Assembly: GCF_913055775.1 (NCBI RefSeq)
Contig: NZ_CAJXJX010000015.1
Span: 1-32,582, forward strand
Length of the DNA stretch: 32,582 nucleotides
Direction: 5' to 3'
DNA from: an uncultured Demequina sp.
GTDB taxonomy: Bacteria > Actinomycetota > Actinomycetes > Actinomycetales > Demequinaceae
Shown here: positions 21,829-29,120 of the stretch, one piece after another
How the letters are laid out: every line of letters starts with the position of its first letter
How positions within the stretch are numbered: position 1 is the stretch's first letter
The notes under the pieces: generated by a model
What the model was told of the DNA's origin: nothing
Database searches by the model: none
The model's input: only the letters and a program-made list of their open reading frames with translations
Translations under genes and position numbers: made by a program

Positions 21829-23184
21829 GTGACCAGCGCCCTCGAGAAGATCGACGCCACGACCGTCAAGTTGACGGTCAACCTGACCGAGGAGGACCTC
21901 AAGCCCTCGCTCGACCACGCCTACCAGCACATCGGCGAGCAGGTGCAGATCCCCGGCTTCCGCAAGGGCAAGGTGCCGCCGCGCATCCTCGAGCAGCGCG
22001 TGGGCAAGGGTGCCGTCATCGAGCACGCCGTCAACGACGGCCTTCCCGGCTGGTACTCGGCCGCGGTCGAGGAGCAGGAGATCCGTCCGTTCGGTCAGCC
22101 CGAGGTCGAGATCGTGAGGATCCCCGGCTCCGAGGAGGGCTTCGAGGGCCTCGAGTTCACCGCGACCGTCGAGGTGCGCCCCGACGTCGAGCTGCCCAAG
22201 GCCGAGGACATCACGCTCGAGGTCGAGCCCGTCGAGGTCTCGGACGAGGACGTCGACGCGCGTCTCGACCAGCTCCGCGAGCGCTTCGGCTCGCTCAAGA
22301 CCGTCGACCGCCCCGTCGCGGACGGTGACTTCACCACCATCGACCTCGCCGCCAAGCTCGACGGTGCGGACGTGGACAACGTCCAGGGCACCTCGTACCA
22401 GGTGGGTTCCGGCAACATGCTCGAGGGCATGGATGACGCGCTGATCGGCCTGTCCGCCGACGAAGAGACCACGTTCGAGGCACCGCTCGCCGCGGGCGAC
22501 AACGCCGGCCAGGTCGCGCAGATCACCGTCAAGGTGACCGCCGTCAAGGAGCGCGAGCTCCCCGAGGTGGACGACGACTTCGCGCAGCTCGCCTCCGAGT
22601 TCGACACGGTCGACGAGCTGAAGGACGACCTGCGCGAGCAGGCCGCCCGCATCAAGGCCAACAACCAGGCCGTCGAGGCCCGCGAGAAGCTGATCGACGC
22701 GCTGGTCGCGGCAACCGACTTCGAGCTGCCCAAGAAGGTCATCGAGTCCGAGGTCCACTCGCACCTCGAGAACGAGAACCGCCTGGACGACGACGAGCAC
22801 CGTGCCGAGGTCACCGAGGAGGCGCACAACGCCCTGCGCGCGCAGATCCTCCTCGACCAGCTCGCGGACGACCTCTCGATCGAGGTCGAGCAGAACGAGC
22901 TCCTCGACTACCTGCTCAACGCGTCGCGCCAGTACAACATGGACCCGAACACGTTCATCCAGCAGGTTGAGCAGGCCGGCCAGATCCCGTCGATCGTCGC
23001 CGAGGTCGCCCGTTCGAAGGCCACCGCCTTCGCGCTGCGCCGCGCGACCGTCAAGGACACCGCGGGCGCCGTGGTGGACCTGTCCGCCGTCATCGGCTCG
23101 ATCGAGGACGAGACCAAGGACGACGAGATCGACGAGGCCGCCGTTGCCGCCGCAGTCGAGGAGGCCGCGACCGACACCAAGTAG
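21829..23184 (+). CDS. tig: Trigger factor
   Basis: 451 aa from GTG 21829. Trigger factor binds the ribosome at the exit tunnel and folds nascent chains; it also has peptidyl-prolyl isomerase activity. The ribosome-docking signature GFRKGK is at 43-48 (IPGFRKGKVPP). The FKBP-type PPIase domain occupies about 160-245 (starting VADGDFTTIDLAAKLDGADV, ending VKVTAVKERELPEVDDDFA). The rest is the helical C-terminal cradle with a long acidic, Ala-rich tail (about 415-451). The gene has its own promoter and a strong terminator. Placement before clpP1-clpP2-clpX is conserved widely in bacteria and links folding with proteolysis, although here three DUF4190 genes on the opposite strand interrupt the order. 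Confidence 0.97.
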   Translation: MTSALEKIDATTVKLTVNLTEEDLKPSLDHAYQHIGEQVQIPGFRKGKVPPRILEQRVGKGAVIEHAVNDGLPGWYSAAVEEQEIRPFGQPEVEIVRIPGSEEGFEGLEFTATVEVRPDVELPKAEDITLEVEPVEVSDEDVDARLDQLRERFGSLKTVDRPVADGDFTTIDLAAKLDGADVDNVQGTSYQVGSGNMLEGMDDALIGLSADEETTFEAPLAAGDNAGQVAQITVKVTAVKERELPEVDDDFAQLASEFDTVDELKDDLREQAARIKANNQAVEAREKLIDALVAATDFELPKKVIESEVHSHLENENRLDDDEHRAEVTEEAHNALRAQILLDQLADDLSIEVEQNELLDYLLNASRQYNMDPNTFIQQVEQAGQIPSIVAEVARSKATAFALRRATVKDTAGAVVDLSAVIGSIEDETKDDEIDEAAVAAAVEEAATDTK

Positions 23185-23200
23185 TCGGAACGCTTTCGCG

Positions 23201-23240
23201 ACGAAGCCCCGTCTCCCTTCCGGGAGGCGGGGCTTCGTGC
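23201..23240 (+). terminator. Intrinsic terminator of tig
   Basis: A 17-bp stem (23201-23217 with 23222-23238, two G-T/T-G wobbles) closes on a TTCC loop and is followed by GCTGTTGTC. It starts 16 bp after the tig stop codon. Confidence 0.88.
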
Positions 23241-23276
23241 TGTTGTCTCGGGCTGGCGCGTGTGCCAGCTCTCGAC

Positions 23277-23300
23277 GGGCCGATGCGCGGGTGGGGTCAG
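23277..23300 (+). repeat. Intergenic repeat copy running into the DUF4190-a stop codon
   Basis: GGGCCGATGCGCGGGTGGGG then TCAG. The TCA (23297-23299) is the complement of the first DUF4190 gene's stop codon. A second near-copy (23709-23730) overlaps the stop codon of the next gene in the same way. Confidence 0.75.
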
Positions 23301-23626
23301 CTGACGGCTGCGGCGGTGCCGAACAGCATGGCCACGAGGCCGAAGTACATCAGCGCGAGAAACGCGACCAGCGCGAGGTTGAGATAGCCAAGGACGAGTG
23401 CAGCGATCCCGAGGCCGCGGCTATCGGCCTCGCCGCGGTTCGCGGCCGCTACTCCGAGGTGGCCGAACACCACGGCTCCGAGCCCGATGCCCAAGAGCGA
23501 CAGCACAAAGGCAGTGATGTTCATCCACGTCTTCGTGGGGCGTGCTCCGATGTGGTGATAGTGGTGCACCACGTCACCCTGGGGCTGCGGCCGGTATGGG
23601 TCGGGTCGGTGGTCCATGTACGTCAC
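23297..23626 (-). CDS. Small DUF4190-type membrane protein a
   Basis: 109 aa from GTG 23626, chosen because GAGGGG lies 6 nt upstream; the frame extends 18 codons further. The N-terminus is polar and His/Pro-rich (DPYRPQPQGDVVHHYHHIG). Two membrane helices follow (about 38-60 and 72-100) joined by the family loop FGHLGVAAANRGEADSRGLG, which matches the loops of the two genes upstream. DUF4190 proteins are small actinobacterial membrane proteins of unknown function. It is the last and shortest of three tandem paralogues and lacks the C-terminal Cys-containing tail seen in the other two. Confidence 0.72.
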   Translation of the reverse strand: MTYMDHRPDPYRPQPQGDVVHHYHHIGARPTKTWMNITAFVLSLLGIGLGAVVFGHLGVAAANRGEADSRGLGIAALVLGYLNLALVAFLALMYFGLVAMLFGTAAAVS

Positions 23627-23708
23627 AGGGTTCCCCTCGTCGAGATTCGTCTCGGGGACCCTAGCGGCACTGTGTCTCAAGCGGCAGGTTTCTGTGACAT
23701 CAATAACG

Positions 23709-23730
23709 ACCGACGCGCGGGTGGGGTCAG
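23709..23730 (+). repeat. Intergenic repeat copy at the DUF4190-b stop codon
   Basis: ACCGACGCGCGGGTGGGG followed by TCAG, differing from the copy at 23277 by GAC for GAT. It covers the stop codon of the second DUF4190 gene. The shared run CGCGGGTGGGGTCAG suggests the 3' ends were duplicated together. Confidence 0.65.
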
Positions 23731-24254
23731 GCGGCGATCGCGTCGCTCGTGCACCAGTCCGCGGGGTTGTCGCCGGCGCACTCGCCGATGACGGTGCCGA
23801 AGATCGCGCCGAAGAACACGAGCAGGATGATCGTGGCGATGATGCCGAGCCCCACGAGCACGTAGCCCGTGATGAGGCCGCCGAGCGCGACGCCGCGATT
23901 GTCGGCCTCGCCTCGCTTGGCCGCAGACAGGCCCAGGTGGCCGAAGACGATGCCGGCGATGGCGGTGATGCCGAAGATCAGGCCGGACAGCGACAGGACG
24001 AGCGACGCGATGCCCATCCAGTTCTTCTCGGTACCCGGGCGCGGGGCCACCGGCTGCGCGTAGTACTGCGGCTGCCCGTACTGGGGCGGCTGCGCGTACT
24101 GGGGCGGCTGCGCGTATTGCTGCGCATACGGAGGCTGCGCGTACTGCGGCGGGGGAGTCCCCGCATCGGCGCCTGGGCTGGGCGGCTGCTCTGCAGGCTG
24201 CTCGGCTGCGGGCTCGGGCTGGTCGTCTGCCGGGCCCTGCGGTGTGGTGGTCAT
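23727..24254 (-). CDS. DUF4190 membrane protein b with PQYAQP repeats
   Basis: 175 aa from ATG 24254 (AAGGAG, 7-8 nt upstream). The first 75 residues are disordered and Pro/Gln/Tyr-rich, with repeats of YAQPPQ (YAQPPYAQQYAQPPQYAQPP). The DUF4190 core is two TM helices (about 78-103, 122-150) around FGHLGLSAAKRGEADNRG. A short outer tail holds two Cys (GECAGDNPADWCTSD), nearly matching protein c (GDIPADWCTSD), which may form a disulfide outside the membrane. Repeat-rich N-termini of this sort often act as cytoplasmic interaction surfaces. Function unknown. It lies 30 bp after gene c, in an apparent operon with it. Confidence 0.82.
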   Translation of the reverse strand: MTTTPQGPADDQPEPAAEQPAEQPPSPGADAGTPPPQYAQPPYAQQYAQPPQYAQPPQYGQPQYYAQPVAPRPGTEKNWMGIASLVLSLSGLIFGITAIAGIVFGHLGLSAAKRGEADNRGVALGGLITGYVLVGLGIIATIILLVFFGAIFGTVIGECAGDNPADWCTSDAIAA

Positions 24255-24284
24255 GTCTGTCTCCTTGTCTCAGGTCTGGGTCGC

Positions 24285-24818
24285 TCAGGTGGTCTCGAAC
24301 TCCCACACGATGGTGCCGTCGTCGCTGGTGCACCAGTCGGCAGGGATGTCGCCGCCGCACTGAGACGCACCCCACGCGAAGAACGCGAAGATCGCGATCG
24401 TCGCGAGGATGCCCAGCACCAGCACCACGTAGCCCGTGATGAGTCCGCCGAGCGAAAGGCCGCGGTTGTTTGCCTCGCCCCGCTTGGCGGCAGCCAGACC
24501 CAGGTGGCCGAACACGATGCCAGGGATCGCCGTGAACCACGTCAGGAGCCCCACCAGGGACAGCACGAGCGAGATGATGCCCATCCAGTTCTTCTGGGTG
24601 CCAGCGCGGTACGTCCCGGGGTAGGCGTACTGCGGCGGGTAGGCGGGCTGACCCAGACCCGGCTGGGCGTACTGCTGCTGGAACCCCGGCTGCGGGTCGT
24701 GCGGCACGTGCGGCCCAGGATCGGGCGGCGGATACGCGGGCCGGCCCTCGCCGGCCTGCGCAGCGCCGCCAGCGTCAGCGGGACGCCTGGCGAACGGGTC
24801 CTCGGGCGTGGTGGACAT
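24285..24818 (-). CDS. DUF4190 membrane protein c
   Basis: 177 aa from ATG 24818, with a strong AGGAGG 5 nt upstream. The N-terminal 75 residues are Pro/Gln/Tyr-rich (QPGFQQQYAQPGLGQPAYPP). The DUF4190 core has helices about 77-103 and 120-148 around FGHLGLAAAKRGEANNRG, almost identical to protein b. The tail SQCGGDIPADWCTSDDGTIV shares its two-Cys motif with b. This is probably the first gene of the three-gene operon; a TAGCGT (minus, near 24857) may be its -10. Function unknown. Two full-length paralogues plus a reduced third copy argue for local duplication. Confidence 0.82.
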   Translation of the reverse strand: MSTTPEDPFARRPADAGGAAQAGEGRPAYPPPDPGPHVPHDPQPGFQQQYAQPGLGQPAYPPQYAYPGTYRAGTQKNWMGIISLVLSLVGLLTWFTAIPGIVFGHLGLAAAKRGEANNRGLSLGGLITGYVVLVLGILATIAIFAFFAWGASQCGGDIPADWCTSDDGTIVWEFETT

Positions 24819-24875
24819 GTGGGCCTCCTGCTCAACGAAACTCCTACGCCCCTGACGCTAGTCCGGGCGCCAGGG

Positions 24876-24888
24876 CCGCGCATCGGCC
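24876..24888 (-). repeat. Intergenic repeat copy, near-consensus
   Basis: GGCCGATGCGCGG on the minus strand, 58 bp upstream of the first DUF4190 gene of the operon. Confidence 0.6.
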
Positions 24889-24946
24889 TTCCGTCCGATC
24901 CTCACCCTGACCCTCCTCCGGGACCTCCCGCACCTGCACCCCGGCG

Positions 24947-24960
24947 ACCCGCGCATCGGC
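24947..24960 (-). repeat. Intergenic repeat copy, near-exact
   Basis: GCCGATGCGCGGGT on the minus strand, one mismatch from the core, about 70 bp before clpP1. With the copy at 24876, this divergent gap (24819-25029) holds two copies in the same orientation. Confidence 0.75.
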
Positions 24961-25017
24961 TGTTCACCCGGTAGCGAAATGGCGGGGAAAACGGCATGAA
25001 CGCTCGCGCCGCGCCGT

Positions 25018-25023
25018 TAAGTT
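25018..25023 (+). promoter_or_regulatory. -10 box of clpP1 (leaderless)
   Basis: TAAGTT ends 6 nt before ATG 25030, so transcription should start at the ATG. No Shine-Dalgarno sequence of normal spacing is present. A weak ClgR-like half-site (GCGAA, 24974-24978) lies about 40 bp upstream. Confidence 0.5.
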
Positions 25024-25029
25024 GGGGAC

Positions 25030-25671
25030 ATGAGCACGCACGAGAGGACTGACGTGAGCGACACCATCACCGCCCGCGGCGACGTCGGAGGCATGGGTCT
25101 CAGTGACTCGATCTTCAACCGTCTGCTGCGCGAGCGCATCATCTGGCTGGGCGACGAGGTCCGCGACGACAACGCGAACGCGATCTGCGCGCAGATGATG
25201 CTGCTGGCCGCGGAGGACCCGGACAAGGACATCTACCTGTACATCAACAGCCCCGGCGGCTCCATCACCGCGGGCATGGCGATCTACGACACCATGCAGT
25301 ACATCAAGCCGGACGTCGCGACCGTCGCGATGGGTATGGCTGCGTCGATGGGGCAGTTCCTGCTGTCCTCGGGCGCGCAGGGCAAGCGGTTCGCGACGCC
25401 CCACGCCCGCGTCATGATGCACCAGCCCTCGGGCGGCATCTACGGCACCACGACGGACGTGCGCATCAACGCCGAGCTCATCATGCACATGAAGAAGACC
25501 CTCGCGCAGCTCACCGCCGACCAGACCGGCAAGACGCTCGAGCAGGTCAACAAGGACGCGGACCGCGACCGCTGGTTCACCGCCGAGGAGGCCCAGGAGT
25601 ACGGCTTCGTCGACAAGGTCATCAAGCACGCCGCCGAGGCCGGCGACGAGTCGCAGGGAGGCAAGGCGTGA
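25030..25671 (+). CDS. clpP1: ATP-dependent Clp protease proteolytic subunit 1
   Basis: 213 aa from ATG 25030. This serine peptidase forms a heptameric ring and, in Actinobacteria, pairs with ClpP2 to make the active mixed tetradecamer. Catalytic triad: Ser106 in GMAASMGQ, His131 in MMHQPSGG and Asp180 in [28 protein letters not shown] (about 73-92) is the substrate-strand and oxyanion region. The first dozen residues are probably removed as a propeptide. It overlaps clpP2 by 4 nt (GTGA), so the two are translationally coupled in equal amounts. Expression appears leaderless. ClgR commonly controls this operon in Actinobacteria, but no convincing full ClgR box is visible. Confidence 0.97.
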   Translation: MSTHERTDVSDTITARGDVGGMGLSDSIFNRLLRERIIWLGDEVRDDNANAICAQMMLLAAEDPDKDIYLYINSPGGSITAGMAIYDTMQYIKPDVATVAMGMAASMGQFLLSSGAQGKRFATPHARVMMHQPSGGIYGTTTDVRINAELIMHMKKTLAQLTADQTGKTLEQVNKDADRDRWFTAEEAQEYGFVDKVIKHAAEAGDESQGGKA

Positions 25672-26423
25672 GCGAGATCTACCAGACCATGCAGGCAGCC
25701 GGACGCACCTCGGGATTTGGCGGAGCGGCTCCGGCCGGGCCCTCGTCGCGGTACATCCTGCCCTCCTTCGAGGAGCGCACCGCGTACGGCTTCAAGCGCC
25801 AGGACCCGTACGCGAAGCTGTTCGAGGACCGCATCATCTTCCTGGGCGTCCAGATCGACGACGCCTCGGCGGATGACGTCATGGCGCAGCTGCTCGTGCT
25901 CGAGTCCCAGGACCCCGACCGTGACATCACGCTGTACATCAACAGCCCCGGCGGCTCGCAGACCGCGCTGACCGCGATCTACGACACCATGCAGTACATC
26001 AAGCCCGAGGTGCAGACGGTGTGCCTGGGCCAGGCGGCCTCTGCGGCTGCGGTGCTGCTCGCGGCCGGTTCGCCCGGCAAGCGCCTCGCGCTGCCCAACG
26101 CCCGCGTGATGATCCACCAGCCGCGCATCGAGGGCGGCGCTCGTGCGCAGGCCTCGGACATCGAGATCTACGCCGAGGAGATGGTGCGCATGCGCGAGTG
26201 GCTCGAGTTCACTCTCGCCAAGCACACCGGGCAGAGCCAGGAGAAGGTGCGCGATGACATCGAGCGCGACCGCTTCCTGTCCGCCGTCGAGGCGCAGGAG
26301 TACGGCCTCGTGGACCAGGTGCTCGAGTCCCGCAAGGGCGTCGACACCATGGCTCCCGAGGACCGCGCCGCCGCAGCGGCGATCGCGCCCAAGAAGGATG
26401 ACAAGAAGAAGGACGACAAGTAG
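25668..26423 (+). CDS. clpP2: ATP-dependent Clp protease proteolytic subunit 2
   Basis: 251 aa from GTG 25668, overlapping the clpP1 stop by 4 nt, with GGGAGG upstream. Catalytic Ser125 (GQAASAAAV), His150 (MIHQP) and Asp201 (ERDRFLSA) are all present. It has a longer N-terminus than ClpP1 (to about residue 45, Gly/Ala-rich) and a charged C-terminal tail ([11 protein letters not shown]). The clustered Lys/Asp tail is unusual in length and lies at the ring face in known structures, so it may influence docking of ClpX or ClpC. Forms the mixed ClpP1P2 complex with the preceding gene's product; ClpX is encoded 209 bp downstream from its own promoter region. Confidence 0.96.
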   Translation: MSEIYQTMQAAGRTSGFGGAAPAGPSSRYILPSFEERTAYGFKRQDPYAKLFEDRIIFLGVQIDDASADDVMAQLLVLESQDPDRDITLYINSPGGSQTALTAIYDTMQYIKPEVQTVCLGQAASAAAVLLAAGSPGKRLALPNARVMIHQPRIEGGARAQASDIEIYAEEMVRMREWLEFTLAKHTGQSQEKVRDDIERDRFLSAVEAQEYGLVDQVLESRKGVDTMAPEDRAAAAAIAPKKDDKKKDDK

Positions 26424-26436
26424 TCGACTTCGTCAC

Positions 26437-26477
26437 AGCGGCCGCTCCTGCTCGCGCAGGGGCGGCCGCTTTCGTTT
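26437..26477 (+). terminator. Intrinsic terminator of clpP1-clpP2
   Basis: A 15-bp stem (26437-26451 with 26456-26470, one T-G wobble) with a TCGC loop is followed by TTCGTTT. It starts 13 bp after the clpP2 stop codon and separates the operon from clpX. Confidence 0.88.
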
Positions 26478-26491
26478 GCGGTCCTTTTGCA

Positions 26492-26511
26492 GGGCCGATG
26501 CGGTGGCGGGC
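26492..26511 (+). repeat. Degenerate intergenic repeat copy
   Basis: GGGCCGATGCGGTGGCGGGC keeps GCCGATGCG and a GCGGGC end with a small insertion. It lies between the clpP2 terminator and clpX. Confidence 0.45.
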
Positions 26512-26632
26512 TCGCGTACCCCATCCGCGCGTGCGCCCAGGGCGAACTCCTAGGGCGGCGAGTCGCCCGACGCGTGTCGGTGCGGCTCGGTAGCCTGGAC
26601 ACGATGGCGGCGGACCATGGGTGGAGGCCTTG

Positions 26633-27892
<1,260 letters not shown>

Positions 27893-27937
27893 CCCGCGCC
27901 TCGCCGCCCGTCGCACCCGCCGCTGGCCAGCTCGCTG

Positions 27938-27948
27938 TCCGGCACTCA
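27938..27948 (+). repeat. Left 11-bp inverted repeat flanking the DUF559 gene
   Basis: TCCGGCACTCA, 46 bp after the clpX stop codon. It is the exact reverse complement of TGAGTGCCGGA at 29025-29035, so the DUF559 gene is bracketed by an 11-bp inverted pair about 1.1 kb apart. Confidence 0.65.
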
Positions 27949-28094
27949 TGGTCCCCTTTGACGCTTGTGAGCGCGCTATCCGGCGCACGCACACCGGTGG
28001 CGCGCCGTCCCCAGGCGGTGGCCTTGCCTTCCGATCCCCAAGTCCCGCCGCTGGGCAAACCCCCCGTGGCTGGTCTGCGACTACCTGTGGGCAG

Positions 28095-29027
28095 ATGCGA
28101 TCGTTGCGGACAGTGCCCAGGGCCGATGCGTCGACGAGCCTGACTGGGCTCCTGACTCAAGAGCCGCGCGCCTACACCCGCGGAGAGCTGATCGCGATGA
28201 GCAGTGAGAGTGCGCTGCGCCACGCCATCGCGCGTGGTGACGTGGTGCGCTTGCTTCACGACTCGTACGTCGCGTCGGTACACGCGAGCTCCTTCGCTGC
28301 CCGAGCCGACGCAGTCCTTGCGTGGCCGGGCATTCGTACTGCTCTCGGCGGTGCATCGGCGCTCTTCCTGCGCGGAGTGCTGGGGACGTGCCCGGAACGC
28401 GTTGACCTGTGCATCGGTGCGCACGACCATGTTCGAGCGCCTGCATGGGTCAGAGTGCGGCACTGTTCGTACGACCTGCCGACGGTGCGATGGCGGCGCG
28501 TCACTCTGGTGGCGCCGGCGGTTGCGGCTGTCCAGGCGTACGGCGAGGCCCACCCTCGCATGCGTTCGGAGGTGGTCTTCGGCACTCTGCGTAGTGGAGC
28601 CGCGTCGCTCGAAGACTTTCAGGAGGCGCTGGACCTTGTTCCGCGCGTCCGCATGCGTCGCGAACTGCGTCGCGACCTCGATGCTGCAGCGCGAGGCGCA
28701 GAGAGTTGGCTCGAGGCGGCGAGTCTGCGGGGCCTCTTCAACACTCAGGAGTTCAGGCGCCTGATCCCGCAGCACACGGTCATGGTACGGGGCATGACCT
28801 TCCGCTTGGATCTCTACGATGCTTCGACGCGAACGGCGATCGAGCTGGACGGGTCCTCGTACCACTCAGCACCCGGTCACCAAGAAAGTGACCGGGTTCG
28901 CGACGCGGAGCTCGCCACGGTCGGCATCCAGACCGTGCGACTCAGCTATCGCCAGGTCGTGGAGCGCCCAGAGTGGTGTCGTGAGACGGTGCGCGACGTC
29001 CTGCGGGCACGGTCCCGCCGCGCCTGA
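28095..29027 (+). CDS. DUF559 (Vsr-like nuclease fold) protein with N-terminal winged-helix region
   Basis: 310 aa from ATG 28095; the frame is open to 27948 but the extra part shows no family similarity. Residues about 20-60 (TRGELIAMSSESALRHAIARGDVVRLLHDSYV, in parts TRGELIAMS and ALRHAIARGDVVRLL) resemble the AbiEi-type winged-helix start of many actinobacterial proteins. The C-terminal 75 residues carry the DUF559/Vsr-like core: FRLDLYDASTRTAIELDGSSYH (as RLDLYDAS and IELDGSSYH), then DRVRDAELATVGIQTVRLSYRQV, with candidate metal residues Asp (RLDLY), Glu and Asp (IELDG). Such solitary proteins are common in Actinobacteria; activity is untested. It sits between clpX and valS and is bracketed by inverted repeats. 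Antitoxin or nuclease roles are both guesses. Confidence 0.75.
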   Translation: MRSLRTVPRADASTSLTGLLTQEPRAYTRGELIAMSSESALRHAIARGDVVRLLHDSYVASVHASSFAARADAVLAWPGIRTALGGASALFLRGVLGTCPERVDLCIGAHDHVRAPAWVRVRHCSYDLPTVRWRRVTLVAPAVAAVQAYGEAHPRMRSEVVFGTLRSGAASLEDFQEALDLVPRVRMRRELRRDLDAAARGAESWLEAASLRGLFNTQEFRRLIPQHTVMVRGMTFRLDLYDASTRTAIELDGSSYHSAPGHQESDRVRDAELATVGIQTVRLSYRQVVERPEWCRETVRDVLRARSRRA

Positions 29028-29035
29028 GTGCCGGA
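29025..29035 (+). repeat. Right 11-bp inverted repeat flanking the DUF559 gene
   Basis: TGAGTGCCGGA overlaps the DUF559 stop codon (TGA 29025-29027). It is the reverse complement of 27938-27948 and recurs exactly at 29066-29076. Confidence 0.65.
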
Positions 29036-29063
29036 AGGCGCGCTCCGACGTGCGCTAGGGGTC

Positions 29064-29089
29064 GGTGAGTGCCGGACGGTGAGTGCCGG
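29064..29089 (+). repeat. Tandem 12-bp direct repeats after DUF559
   Basis: GGTGAGTGCCGG occurs at 29064-29075 and again at 29078-29089, period 14. Both contain TGAGTGCCGG, so together with 29025 there are three same-orientation copies within 65 bp. Confidence 0.75.
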
Positions 29090-29120
29090 GAGGGAGGGGC
29101 AGGAGGGGGCAGGGGGCGGG
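29088..29120 (+). other. G-quadruplex-type G-run between convergent genes
   Basis: Five or more G tracts of at least three (29088-29090, 29092-29094, 29096-29099, 29105-29109, 29112-29116, 29118-29120) with loops of 1-5 nt. It abuts the valS stop codon and is G-rich in the DUF559 transcript sense, and might act as a transcription barrier. Confidence 0.55.

Noticed and set aside
27948-28094. 49-codon N-terminal extension of the DUF559 protein
   Set aside because: It is Pro/Gly/Arg-rich with no similarity to the family's winged-helix start; ATG 28095 puts that region at the expected distance from the N-terminus.
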